From Zeimonas sp003577305 (lineage in GTDB: Bacteria; Pseudomonadota; Gammaproteobacteria; Burkholderiales; Burkholderiaceae_E), in assembly GCA_030263385.1 (NCBI GenBank), contig SZOX01000003.1:62001-126000 (forward strand): 64,000 bases of DNA, written 5' to 3'. Below, one piece after another: positions 56,067 through 64,000 of the stretch; within the stretch, counting starts at the first letter, position 1; each line of letters opens with the position of its first letter. The notes below the pieces were generated by a model. It did no database searches. It was not told the DNA's origin and saw nothing but the letters and a program-made list of their open reading frames with translations. Position numbers and translations under genes: made by a program.

Positions 56067-57296
56067 ATGCCCGTGAATCTGCGAGTTCCGGCGCGCACGG
56101 CGCTGCGCCCCGTGCCCGGCGTGGCGATCGGCACCGCGATGGCCGGCATCCGCAAGGCCAGCCGCCGCGACCTGCTGGTGCTGCAACTCGCGCAGGGCGC
56201 GACCGCGGCCGGCGTGTTCACCACCAACCGCTTCTGCGCCGCGCCGGTGCGCGTGTGCCGGGAGCACCTCGCGGCGAGCGCCGGCGCGATTCGCGCGCTG
56301 CTCGTGAACACCGGCTGCGCGAATGCCGGCACCGGCGCGACCGGCCTCGCCAACGCGCAGCGCAGCTGCGAGGAGCTCGCACGGTTGCTGGGCTGCGCGC
56401 CCGCGCAGGTTCTGCCGTTCTCCACCGGCGTGATCCTCGAGCACCTGCCGATGGATCGCCTGCTCGCCGGCATCGGCGCGGCGGTGGAGGGCCTGGGCGC
56501 GAGCGACTGGCTCGACGCCGCCGGGGCGATCATGACCACCGACACGCTGCCGAAGGGTGCGTCGCGCGAGATCGAAGTCGGCGGCCGGCGCGTGGTCGTC
56601 ACCGGCATCGCCAAGGGGTCGGGAATGATCCGCCCGAACATGGCGACGATGCTCGGCTACATCGCCACCGATGCGGCGCTGCCGCAGCCGCTGCTCGCGC
56701 GCTGGGTGCGCGAGGTGGCCGACCTGAGCTTCAACCGGGTCACGGTCGACGGCGACACCTCGACCAACGACTCGCTGGTGCTGCTGGCCAGCGGCGCCAG
56801 CGGCGCGACGATCGCCGACGACGCGGCGCCGGGCGCTGCGGCGCTGAAGGCGGCGATCGTCGAGGTCGCGCAGGAACTCGCCCAGGCACTGGCGCGCGAC
56901 GGCGAGGGCGCGACCAAGTTCATCACGATCGAGGTCGAGCGCGCCGGCTCGCAAGCCGAGGCCGCGGCGGTTGCCTACGCGATCGCGCACTCGCCGCTGG
57001 TGAAGACCGCGTTCTTCGCATCCGACCCCAACCTCGGCCGCATCCTCGCGGCCATCGGCTATGCCGGCATCGCCGACCTCGACGTCGATCGGGTCGATCT
57101 CTTCCTCGACGAAGTGCACGTGGCCACCCGGGGCGGACGCCATCCGGCGTATCGCGAGGAAGACGGCCAGCGGGTGATGAAGAAGGACGAGATCCGCATC
57201 CGCGTGCTGCTCGACCGCGGCGAGGCGAGCACCACCGTCTGGACCTGCGACCTCTCGCACGACTACGTGTCGATCAACGCCGACTACCGATCCTGA
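56067..57296 (+). CDS. argJ: Bifunctional ornithine acetyltransferase / N-acetylglutamate synthase ArgJ
   Basis: 409 residues. The precursor self-cleaves between Ala193 and Thr194 in KGSGMIRPNMATMLGYIATDA, where Thr194 becomes the nucleophile of the beta chain. NTGCANAGTG and FSTGVILEHLPMD form the oxyanion and substrate regions of the alpha chain. It recycles the acetyl group from N-acetylornithine to glutamate in arginine synthesis. AGGAGGCGCAGCG precedes the ATG at 56067. Start lies 34 nt after the terminal-repeat element. Confidence 0.96.
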   Translation: MPVNLRVPARTALRPVPGVAIGTAMAGIRKASRRDLLVLQLAQGATAAGVFTTNRFCAAPVRVCREHLAASAGAIRALLVNTGCANAGTGATGLANAQRSCEELARLLGCAPAQVLPFSTGVILEHLPMDRLLAGIGAAVEGLGASDWLDAAGAIMTTDTLPKGASREIEVGGRRVVVTGIAKGSGMIRPNMATMLGYIATDAALPQPLLARWVREVADLSFNRVTVDGDTSTNDSLVLLASGASGATIADDAAPGAAALKAAIVEVAQELAQALARDGEGATKFITIEVERAGSQAEAAAVAYAIAHSPLVKTAFFASDPNLGRILAAIGYAGIADLDVDRVDLFLDEVHVATRGGRHPAYREEDGQRVMKKDEIRIRVLLDRGEASTTVWTCDLSHDYVSINADYRS

Positions 57297-57321
57297 GCGC
57301 AAGCGCCGCCGCCGCGAGCCG

Positions 57322-58254
57322 ATGACCGATACGAGCAAGCTCGAGCAACTGGCAGATCGCGCCGAAGCGCTGATCCGCCGCATCGAATCACTGCTGCCGA
57401 CACCGCCCGTTCCCGACTGGGGCGCGGCGTACGCGTTCCGCTGGCGCCGGCGCGCCACGGCCCTCGGCGTGCACGCGGTGCTGCAACCGGTGCGCCACCT
57501 CTCGCCGATCCGGCTGTCCGACCTCAAGCACATCGACGAGCAGAAGCTGGCCATCGAGCGCAACACGCGGCAGTTCGTCGCCGGGCTGCCGGCCAACAAC
57601 GTGCTGCTCACCGGTTCGCGCGGCACCGGCAAGTCTTCGCTGATCAAGGCCTGCCTGAACGCCTACGCCGCGCGCGGGTTGCGCCTGATCGAGGTCGACA
57701 AGGACGACCTGGTCGACCTGCCCGACATCGTCGAACTGGTCGCCGGCCGTCCCGAGCGCTTCATCGTCTTCTGCGACGACCTGTCGTTCGAGGAGGGCGA
57801 ACCGGGCTACAAGGCGCTCAAGGTCGCGCTCGACGGCTCCGTGGCGGCGCAGTCGGACAACCTGCTCATCTACGCCACCTCGAACCGGCGCCACCTGATG
57901 CCCGAGTACATGCGCGAGAACCTCGACGCAAAGCACCAGGAGGACGGCGAAATCCATCCCGGCGAAACGGTAGAGGAGAAGATCTCGCTGTCCGAGCGCT
58001 TCGGGCTGTGGGTGTCGTTCTACCCGTTCCGCCAGGATGACTACCTGGCGATCGTCGCGCACTGGCTGGCGAGCTTCGGCTGCGACGAGCGGGAGATCGA
58101 GGCGGCGCGCGCCGACGCACTGCGCTTCGCGCTCGAGCGCGGCTCGCGCTCGGGGCGGGTGGCCTGGCAGTTCGCGAAAGACCGGGCGGGGCGCCGGGCG
58201 CAGGGCGTCGCCCGCACGACCGCGCGCAAGGGCCGAGCGTCACCGGGGCGATGA
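57322..58254 (+). CDS. DUF815 AAA-type ATPase
   Basis: 310 residues. Walker A is LLTGSRGTGKSSLIKA near residue 95. Walker B-like FIVFCDDLSFEEGEPGYKALK and the sensor segment LLIYATSNRRHLMPEYM follow. These match the DUF815 family of AAA+ ATPases, usually annotated as ATP-binding proteins of unknown role. A basic C-terminal tail (ARTTARKGRASPGR) is variable. It overlaps the Nudix gene by 4 nt and follows argJ after 25 nt, so the three are probably one transcript. Confidence 0.88.
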   Translation: MTDTSKLEQLADRAEALIRRIESLLPTPPVPDWGAAYAFRWRRRATALGVHAVLQPVRHLSPIRLSDLKHIDEQKLAIERNTRQFVAGLPANNVLLTGSRGTGKSSLIKACLNAYAARGLRLIEVDKDDLVDLPDIVELVAGRPERFIVFCDDLSFEEGEPGYKALKVALDGSVAAQSDNLLIYATSNRRHLMPEYMRENLDAKHQEDGEIHPGETVEEKISLSERFGLWVSFYPFRQDDYLAIVAHWLASFGCDEREIEAARADALRFALERGSRSGRVAWQFAKDRAGRRAQGVARTTARKGRASPGR

Positions 58255-59198
58255 GCGCGGCCCGGTCCGCGGTCGTCGAGGTGGCGGTCGGCGTGCTCGT
58301 GCGTGCCGATGGCGCGGTGCTGTTCGGGCAACGGCTCGCCGGCAAGCCCTACGCCGGATGGTGGGAGTTTCCCGGCGGCAAGCTGGAACCCGGCGAGAGC
58401 GTCGAGCAGGCGTTGGCGCGCGAACTGCGCGAGGAACTCGGCATCGAAGTGCGCGAATCGCGACCGTGGGCGGTGCGCGAATACCGGTATCCGCACGCGC
58501 ACGTTCGGCTGCATTTCCAGCGGATCGTCTCGTGGGAGGGCGAGCCGCGCGGCCGCGAGGGTCAATCGCTCGCCTGGCGGCATCCGTCGGCGATCGATCT
58601 CGCGCCGCTGCTGCCGGCCGCGATCCCGGTGATCGGCTGGCTGCGGCTGCCCGACCGGATCGGCATCAGTTGCGCGCTCGAACTCGGCGACGAACGCTTC
58701 GTCGAGCGGCTCGAGCGCGCGCTCGCACGCGGGTTGCGGCTGGTGCAGCTGCGCGAGCCCGGAATGCAGCCGGCGCGCTTCGATCGGCTCTTCCGCAGCG
58801 TGCACGCACTGTGCGTGCGCCATCGTGCGCGTCTGCTGGTCAACAGCCGGCATCCGGCCTCCTACTGGAGGGCCTGCGACGGTGTGCATCTCAGAAGCGC
58901 AGATCTGCGCGCGACCGTCTCGCGACCGAGACTATCCGTCGTCGGCGCGTCGTGTCACGATGCAGACGAGCTCGCGCGCGCCGGTGAGCTTGCGATCGAC
59001 TTTGCGCTGCTTGGCCCGGTGCGCGAGACGCGCTCGCATCCGGGGGCGGCGGTGCTCGGATGGCCGCGCTTCGAGCAGCTCGCGCGGGATTCGCGAGTGC
59101 CGGTGTTCGCGCTCGGCGGAATGACCGAAGGCGATGCGACGCCCGCCGCGCGTGCCGGCGCTCACGGACTGGCGATGATGCGCGCGATCTGGCGCTGA
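58251..59198 (+). CDS. Fusion of Nudix (MutT-like) hydrolase and ThiE/TenI-like domain
   Basis: 315 residues. The N-terminal half has a perfect Nudix box, GGKLEPGESVEQALARELREELGI split at residues about 43-66, preceded by WWEFPG, the 8-oxo-dGTP pyrophosphatase (MutT) pattern. The C-terminal half, from about 140, resembles thiamine-phosphate synthase/TenI: LVQLREPGMQPARF, LLVNSRHPASYWRACDGVHL and FALGGMTEGDA. Such fusions are common in proteobacteria. The TPS half often lacks clear ThiE function and may be regulatory. It overlaps the ATPase gene by 4 nt and ends 11 nt before the convergent yacG gene. Confidence 0.9.
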   Translation: MSAARSAVVEVAVGVLVRADGAVLFGQRLAGKPYAGWWEFPGGKLEPGESVEQALARELREELGIEVRESRPWAVREYRYPHAHVRLHFQRIVSWEGEPRGREGQSLAWRHPSAIDLAPLLPAAIPVIGWLRLPDRIGISCALELGDERFVERLERALARGLRLVQLREPGMQPARFDRLFRSVHALCVRHRARLLVNSRHPASYWRACDGVHLRSADLRATVSRPRLSVVGASCHDADELARAGELAIDFALLGPVRETRSHPGAAVLGWPRFEQLARDSRVPVFALGGMTEGDATPAARAGAHGLAMMRAIWR

Positions 59199-59209
59199 CT
59201 GCCCGGGCC

Positions 59210-59440
59210 TCAGCTGTCCGAAGACGCTCTCGTCATCGAAGCGGATTCGCTGGCTTCGCTCCAGTCGTCGGCGTCGTCGGTGCGCGAATCGCCGGCGATG
59301 CGGTAGCGCTCGGCGGCCCAGGCGCCGAGATCCACCGTCTTGCAGCGCTCCGAGCAGAAAGGTCGCCAGCGATTCGAGGCGTCGAACGGCGTCTTTCGGC
59401 CGCAGGTGGGGCAGTCGACCGAGACGGATCGTGGCGTCAT
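59210..59440 (-). CDS. yacG: DNA gyrase inhibitor YacG
   Basis: 76 residues. The zinc-binding segment CPTCGRKTPFDASNRWRPFCSERC is split over about residues 10-33 with four cysteines, followed by KTVDLGAWAAERYRI, the family hallmark. YacG binds GyrB and blocks DNA binding by gyrase. The acidic serine-rich tail is normal. It lies 16 nt after zapD on the same strand, the usual coaE-zapD-yacG order. Confidence 0.95.
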   Translation of the reverse strand: MTPRSVSVDCPTCGRKTPFDASNRWRPFCSERCKTVDLGAWAAERYRIAGDSRTDDADDWSEASESASMTRASSDS

Positions 59441-59456
59441 GGCCTGCCGCGCATGC

Positions 59457-60212
59457 TCAGAGATTGCACAGGGCGAGTTCGAAGTCGACGCTGCCCTCGA
59501 ACGGCCGCGGACGCAGGTCGCCGTCCTGGCTGGTGAAGCGGATCCACAGCAGGTACTTGTTGGCGCTGATCTCGGGGATTGCGCCCACGTCCGGATCGAG
59601 CCGCACCTGCACCATCTGGAAGCTCCTGCCGCCCAGCGGTTGCTGGTAGCTGCCCTGCTGGGCGCGCAGCGTCGAACGCTGCGCGCTTTCGCGCAGCAAC
59701 TTGAGCACGATCGCCAGGCTGTCGTAGAGCGGCCGGAACGGCGCTGCCCAGGCGGCGATGTCGCGCTGGCGCGCCTCGTGATGGCGATGCTGCCACGCGT
59801 AGTACGACGGCAGGTCGAATTCGCAGGCGCCGCCGGCGATGATCGTGCGGCTGCGGATGCTCATCAGCCACTCGTTGTCGCGCAGGTGCTGTCCGGTCTT
59901 GCCGGTGATCGCGCCGAGTTCGCGCGCCGCCCCGTCGATCTCCCCGAGGACGCGCTCGAGCGCGGATGCCGAGACTTCGGGGTTGTTCCGGAACGCCATC
60001 AGCGCCTGCCGCTGCCGCTCGAGTTCCTGCAGCAGGTCGGACTTGAGGTCGGCACGCCCGGCCACGTCGAGAATCTCGAACAGCGTTCCCAGCGCGACGT
60101 GGTGATCGAGCGGATGCTCCCTGGCGGCGAAGATTTCGAGGCGCTCGAACAGGTCTTCCAGCCGCAACAGGGTCCGGACGCGTTCGTTCAGCGGATACTC
60201 GTACAGGATCAA
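59457..60212 (-). CDS. zapD: Cell division protein ZapD
   Basis: 251 residues from a TTG at 60212 (plus coordinates), which gives the usual beginning ILYEYPLNERVRTLLRLEDLF; AGGA lies about 8 nt upstream. A GTG 15 nt earlier is an alternative. WLMSIRSRTIIAGGACEFDLPSYYAW is a conserved block of the family. ZapD binds the FtsZ C-terminal peptide and bundles filaments. A good sigma-70-like promoter (60306-60334) lies about 95 nt upstream, so zapD-yacG can be transcribed independently of coaE. Confidence 0.94.
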   Translation of the reverse strand: MILYEYPLNERVRTLLRLEDLFERLEIFAAREHPLDHHVALGTLFEILDVAGRADLKSDLLQELERQRQALMAFRNNPEVSASALERVLGEIDGAARELGAITGKTGQHLRDNEWLMSIRSRTIIAGGACEFDLPSYYAWQHRHHEARQRDIAAWAAPFRPLYDSLAIVLKLLRESAQRSTLRAQQGSYQQPLGGRSFQMVQVRLDPDVGAIPEISANKYLLWIRFTSQDGDLRPRPFEGSVDFELALCNL

Positions 60213-60305
60213 GATGCCGTCCTGGGCCACTGTCGGGGCTCGTCGCGACGCCGCTGCGCGGGCGGGGTCGTGCGAGCATCGCGCTTCGTGCGCGAAGACG
60301 AACGA

Positions 60306-60334
60306 ATTCTGGCGCAAAGCGATTCGCTTGACAA
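60306..60334 (-). promoter_or_regulatory. Sigma-70-like promoter for zapD-yacG
   Basis: On the minus strand, -35 TTGTCA (60329-60334) and -10 CAGAAT (60306-60311) are separated by 17 bp, the optimal spacing. The -35 matches the consensus at five of six positions. It lies in the 151-bp gap between coaE and zapD. Confidence 0.6.
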
Positions 60335-60363
60335 ACCGCGTGCGGCCCGGATTGCGCCCTTCG

Positions 60364-61023
60364 TCACGACTCGCCTCGCGCGTAGCGCCGGTGCAGCGCC
60401 TCGACCTGCGCGTCGAGCGCATCGGGCGCGCCGCCATTGTCGATCACGTCGTCGGCAGCGGCCAGCCTCTGTGCGCGGCTCGCCTGCGCCGCGAGGATGC
60501 TCGCGACCCGATCGCGGGTGAGGCCGCTGCGACGCATGACGCGTTCGACCTGGACCTCGACCGGGCAATCGACGACGAGAATGCGGTCGACTCCGCCCGC
60601 ACGATCGCCCGACTCCACCAGCAGCGGCACGACCAGCATGGCGTACGGACCTTCGGCCGCCTCGAGGCGGCGTCGCGACTCGGCACGGATCATCGGGTGC
60701 AGGATCGCCTCGAGCCGGCGACGCGCCGCCGGATCTTCGAACGCGCGCTCGCGCATCGCGTCGCGATCGAGCGCGCCGTCGGCACGGATCACGGCGTCGC
60801 CGAACTCGGCGCGGATCGCCGCGATCGCTGCCCCGCCGGGAGCGGTGAGTTCGTGTGCGATCGCATCGGTGTCGACCACCGCCGCACCGCGCGCAGCGAA
60901 GAGATCGGCGACCGTGGTCTTGCCGCTGCCGATGCCACCGGTCAGGCCGATCAGCAGGCGGTGCGGACGTGCTGTCGCAGCTTGCGCCGAAGACGCGGCC
61001 GGAGACGAGGGTCGGTGGCTCAT
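60364..61023 (-). CDS. coaE: Dephospho-CoA kinase
   Basis: 219 residues. The P-loop LTGGIGSGKTTVADLF lies near residue 28, then VVDTDAIAHELTAPGG and LHPMIRAESRRR, and the C-terminal AADDVIDNGG. It performs the last step of CoA synthesis. The N-terminal 20 residues are low-complexity and the true start may be somewhat later. It sits between pilD and zapD on the minus strand. Confidence 0.95.
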   Translation of the reverse strand: MSHRPSSPAASSAQAATARPHRLLIGLTGGIGSGKTTVADLFAARGAAVVDTDAIAHELTAPGGAAIAAIRAEFGDAVIRADGALDRDAMRERAFEDPAARRRLEAILHPMIRAESRRRLEAAEGPYAMLVVPLLVESGDRAGGVDRILVVDCPVEVQVERVMRRSGLTRDRVASILAAQASRAQRLAAADDVIDNGGAPDALDAQVEALHRRYARGES

Positions 61024-61081
61024 CGATCGAGTCTAACAGCGGGCCCGCGGCGACCATGGCGCGCGGGCAGGCACACGGGCT

Positions 61082-61933
61082 TCAGCCGACGCCGAACAGC
61101 CTGCCCAGCGGCTCGCGAAAGTGCAGTGCGAGCAGTCCGGCGCCGGCCAGGTAGGGGCCGAACGGAATCGGCACCTCGCGGCCGCGGCGCGCCAGCACGA
61201 TCAGCGCGATGCCCACCGTCGCGCCGACCGCCGACGCAAGCAGGATGACTGCCGGGAGCGCGGTCCAGCCGAACCACGCGCCGAGGGCGGCGAGCAGCTT
61301 GAAGTCGCCGTACCCCATGCCTTCCTTGCCGGTGAGCAGCTTGAACAGCCAGTAGACCGACCACAGGCCCAGATAGCCCGCCATTGCGCCGATCACGGCC
61401 GCCGGCAGCGGCGCGAACACCCCCCAGAGGTTGAACAGCAGGCCCAGCCAGAGCAGCGGCAGGGTCATGCTGTCGGGCAGCAGGTGCGTGTCGAGGTCGA
61501 TGAAAGTGAGCGCGATCAGGAACGCTCCGAGGATCACCGCTCCGAGCCCGGCGGCGGTGGCACCGAAGCGCCAGATCGCCAGCGCGCTCAGGACCGCAGT
61601 GGCCAGTTCGACGATCGGGTAGCGCGCCGGGATCGCCGCGCCGCAGGCAGTGCACCTGCCGCGCTGGATCAGCCAGCTGAGCAGCGGGATGTTCTCGAGC
61701 GCGCCCAGCTGATGCCCGCAGGCGGGGCAGCGCGAGCGCGGCGCGAGCAGGTCGAAGCGCTCGGCCGGTGGCGCTGCTTCGCCGCGCAGTTCGGCGGCCT
61801 CGGCGGCCCAGGCGCGCTCCATCATCTTCGGAAGCCGGTGGATCACGACGTTCAGGAAGCTGCCGACCACCAGGCCAAGAATCGCCGCCGCGCTCACTGC
61901 CAGCGGCGCGGAATGCTGCAGGATCTCGATCAT
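61082..61933 (-). CDS. pilD: Prepilin leader peptidase / N-methyltransferase PilD
   Basis: 283 residues with about eight membrane helices. The N-terminal cytosolic zinc motif has two CxxC pairs (CPACGHQ and CTACGAAI), as in bifunctional PilD that also methylates the new N-terminus. The two catalytic aspartates are in FIDLDTHLLPDSM and GMGYGDFKLLAALG. It processes type IV prepilins and pseudopilins. It lies 41 nt after pilC; pilB-pilC-pilD is the standard order. Confidence 0.96.
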   Translation of the reverse strand: MIEILQHSAPLAVSAAAILGLVVGSFLNVVIHRLPKMMERAWAAEAAELRGEAAPPAERFDLLAPRSRCPACGHQLGALENIPLLSWLIQRGRCTACGAAIPARYPIVELATAVLSALAIWRFGATAAGLGAVILGAFLIALTFIDLDTHLLPDSMTLPLLWLGLLFNLWGVFAPLPAAVIGAMAGYLGLWSVYWLFKLLTGKEGMGYGDFKLLAALGAWFGWTALPAVILLASAVGATVGIALIVLARRGREVPIPFGPYLAGAGLLALHFREPLGRLFGVG

Positions 61934-61974
61934 CGCGCGAGCTTAGCAGGCCGGCGACGCGGGCGATCGCGCCC

Positions 61975-63219
61975 TCAGACCACCTGGCCCAGCTTGAAGA
62001 TCGGCAGGTACATCGCGATCACCAGGCCGCCGATCAGCGTGCCCAGCACGACCATGATCATCGGCTCGAGCAGGCTCGACAGGCTCTCGACCGCGTCGTC
62101 GACTTCGCGCTCGAAGATGTCGGCCGCCTTCGAGAGCATCGAGTCGAGCGCACCGGACTCCTCGCCGATCGACGACATCTGCAGCACCATGTTCGGGAAC
62201 ACCTGCGAGTTCTGCATCGCCACGGTCAGGCTGGTGCCGGTGGACACCTCCTGCTGGATCTTCTTCGTCGCCATCAGGTAGACGTGGTTTCCCGAGGCGC
62301 CGCCCACCGAGTCGAGCGCCTCGACCAGCGGCACGCCGGCCGCGAACATCGTCGACAGCGTGCGCAGCCAGCGCGCGATGGTCGCCTTCTCGACCACCGG
62401 CCCGAAGACCGGCAGCTTGAGCAGCAGCCGGTCCATCGCCATCTGCACTTTCGGCGAACGGCGCCATGCCTGTACCAGGAAGTACAGGCCACCGCCGATG
62501 GCCCCGAAGATCAGGTACCAGTACTCGACGAAGAAATCCGACATCGCGATCACCATCAGCGTCGGGGCGGGCAGGTCGGCGCCGAAGTTCGAGAAGACCT
62601 CCTTGAACGCGGGCACGACGAACAGCATGATCACCGCGACGACGATGAACGCGACCACCAGCACGGCGGTGGGATAGAACAGCGCCGACTTGATCTTGCC
62701 CTTGATGGCGAGCATCTTCTCCTTGTAGGTCGCGAGCCGGTCGAGCAGGTCGTCGAGAATGCCGGCCTGCTCGCCCGCGCCCACCAGGTTGCAGAAGAGC
62801 GAGTCGAAGTAGAGCGGGTACTTGCGGAACGCCTGCGACAGCGAGGTACCGGTCTCCACGTCGCCGCGGATGTCGACGAACAGCTTCGACACCGACGCGT
62901 TGCTCGTGCCGCGTGCCACGATGTCGAACGACTGCAGCAGCGGCACGCCGGCCTTCATCATCGTCGCCAGCTGGCGCGTGAACAGCGTGATGTCCTTCTC
63001 GCCGATCCTGCGGCCTTTCTTGTAGCGCCGCCTGGTCACCTTCGTGACCGCGATTCCCTGGCGGCGCAGCGAGGTCTGCACGACCGCCGGTCCGCCGGCG
63101 CGCACTTCGCCACGCACCACCTTGCCGGTGCGGTCACGCCCCTCCCACGCGTAGGTGTGCTCGCGCGGCGCGGCGGGGCGAGGAGCGGGCAGCGCCCGGG
63201 TGGTAGCGGTGGTAGCCAT
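61975..63219 (-). CDS. pilC: Type IV pilus inner-membrane platform protein PilC
   Basis: 414 residues with two GspF/T2SSF domains. The first has FTRQLATMMKAGVPLLQSFDIVARG split at about residues 82-106; the second has WLRTLSTMFAAGVPLVEALDSVGG. Three membrane helices lie near 180-210, 225-245 and 385-405. PilC converts ATPase motion of PilB into pilin assembly. It lies 46 nt after pilB. An N-terminal basic segment binds the ATPase. Confidence 0.95.
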   Translation of the reverse strand: MATTATTRALPAPRPAAPREHTYAWEGRDRTGKVVRGEVRAGGPAVVQTSLRRQGIAVTKVTRRRYKKGRRIGEKDITLFTRQLATMMKAGVPLLQSFDIVARGTSNASVSKLFVDIRGDVETGTSLSQAFRKYPLYFDSLFCNLVGAGEQAGILDDLLDRLATYKEKMLAIKGKIKSALFYPTAVLVVAFIVVAVIMLFVVPAFKEVFSNFGADLPAPTLMVIAMSDFFVEYWYLIFGAIGGGLYFLVQAWRRSPKVQMAMDRLLLKLPVFGPVVEKATIARWLRTLSTMFAAGVPLVEALDSVGGASGNHVYLMATKKIQQEVSTGTSLTVAMQNSQVFPNMVLQMSSIGEESGALDSMLSKAADIFEREVDDAVESLSSLLEPMIMVVLGTLIGGLVIAMYLPIFKLGQVV

Positions 63220-63265
63220 GGGTGTCTGCCTCTCGATTTCCGTGGATGCGCCGGTCCGGTGCCGG

Positions 63266-64000
63266 TCACTCGTTGGTGGCGCCCAGCACCTCTTCGATGC
63301 TGGTCGCCCCCTGCATCACCTTCATCAGGCCCGAGCGTCGCAGGTCGCGCACGCCCTCCATCTCGGCCTGCCTGGCGATCTGCAGTGCGTTGCCGCCCGC
63401 CAGGATGATCTTCTGCGTCTCCTCGGAGACCGGCATCACCTGGTAGATGCCGACGCGGCCCTTGTATCCCGAGCCGTTGCAGCGCTCGCAGCCGACCGCG
63501 CGGTACGGGACCCACGAGCCGTCGAGGTCGGATTCGAGGAAGCCGGCCTTCAGCAGCGCCCCCTCGTCGAGTTCGATCGGCTGCTTGCAGCTGCACAACC
63601 GGCGTGCGAGCCGCTGCGCCGTGATCAGGATCACCGACGAGGCGATGTTGAATCCCGGCACGCCCATGTTGGCCAGGCGCGTGAGCGTGGTGGGAGCGTC
63701 GTTCGTGTGCAGCGTCGACAGCACCATGTGGCCGGTCTGCGCCGCCTTGATCGCGATGTCGGCGGTCTCGAGGTCGCGGATCTCGCCCACCATGATCACG
63801 TCGGGGTCCTGCCGCAGGAACGACTTCAGCGCCGCCGAGAAGGTCAGCCCCGCCTTGTCGTTCACGTTGACCTGGTTGACGCCCGGCAGGTTGATTTCGG
63901 CGGGATCCTCGGCGGTCGAGATGTTGACGCCGGGCTCGTTCAGGATGTTCAGGCAGGTGTAGAGCGAAACGGTCTTGCCCGATCCGGTCGGGCCGGTCAC
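63266..64000 (-). CDS. pilB: Type IV pilus assembly ATPase PilB, N-terminus beyond window
   Basis: Only the C-terminal 244 residues are in the window. They include Walker A TGPTGSGKTVSLYT, the Asp box STAEDPAEINLPGVNQV, Walker B DPDVIMVGEIRDLETADIA, the His box GHMVLSTLHTNDAPTTLTRL, and the zinc-binding CSCK and CERC pairs typical of PilB/GspE. The stop is 63266. It is the pilus-extension ATPase, directly upstream of pilC. Confidence 0.96.
   Translation of the reverse strand: MTGPTGSGKTVSLYTCLNILNEPGVNISTAEDPAEINLPGVNQVNVNDKAGLTFSAALKSFLRQDPDVIMVGEIRDLETADIAIKAAQTGHMVLSTLHTNDAPTTLTRLANMGVPGFNIASSVILITAQRLARRLCSCKQPIELDEGALLKAGFLESDLDGSWVPYRAVGCERCNGSGYKGRVGIYQVMPVSEETQKIILAGGNALQIARQAEMEGVRDLRRSGLMKVMQGATSIEEVLGATNE

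Overview
This is a GC-rich chromosomal window whose gene content and order are typical of Betaproteobacteria, order Burkholderiales. The evidence is the mraZ-to-ftsZ division and cell-wall (dcw) cluster without murB, followed by Prx5/lpxC/DciA/M23/secA/argJ, then coaE-zapD-yacG next to pilBCD, plus a class A RNase P RNA and a meso-DAP type MurE. The genus cannot be named from sequence alone. No rRNA, tRNA, CRISPR array, phage or transposase gene is visible.

Layout. (1) 1-2697, minus strand: MscS-type channel, Kef-type antiporter and a truncated YbdK ligase. (2) 3107-12098: a fatty-acid beta-oxidation locus. A TetR regulator is flanked by two near-identical operator-like palindromes, followed by acyl-CoA dehydrogenase, a DUF2147 protein, the HAD/ECH bifunctional enzyme, thiolase, an alpha/beta hydrolase, an enoyl-CoA hydratase and a convergent acyl-CoA thioesterase. 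(3) 12160-14611: an Atm1-type ABC exporter and a convergent lipoprotein gene. (4) 14779-26541: a compact NRPS locus. It holds a stand-alone acyl-activating loading protein (A-T), a 2512-residue synthetase C-A-T-T-C-A-T-TE, an Sfp-type phosphopantetheinyl transferase overlapping it by 8 nt, and a divergent, frameshifted flippase-like gene. (5) 26626-30996: TtuC/TtuD-like tartrate/glycerate enzymes, pyrC and a DUF3025 gene. (6) 31005-31416: rnpB. (7) 31623-49530: the dcw cluster mraZ-rsmH-ftsL-ftsI-murE-murF-mraY-murD-ftsW-murG-murC-ddl-ftsQ-ftsA-ftsZ. Most junctions overlap by a few bases. (8) 49715-59198: peroxiredoxin, lpxC, a small membrane protein, DciA-like protein, M23 peptidase, secA, argJ, an AAA ATPase and a Nudix/ThiE-like fusion. 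(9) 59210-64000, minus strand: yacG, zapD, coaE, pilD, pilC and truncated pilB.

How the genes work together. The beta-oxidation genes form a full degradation cycle, probably under the local TetR protein. The NRPS genes describe a short assembly line: starter acid, then a residue predicted to be Val-like, then an aliphatic residue, released by a thioesterase. The dcw genes make lipid II precursors and the divisome, with MraZ probably autoregulating through four GTG triplets spaced exactly 10 bp apart upstream of its gene.

Most unusual points: the tandem carrier domains and recently homogenised A domains of the NRPS; apparent frameshifts in the loading gene tail and in the flippase; a 101-bp almost perfect inverted repeat between murC and ddl; a separate palindromic insertion with a 19-bp direct repeat that splits the ftsW-murG overlap; a 110-bp element with terminal inverted repeats at the secA stop codon; and a lysine inside the FtsZ tubulin-signature glycine loop.
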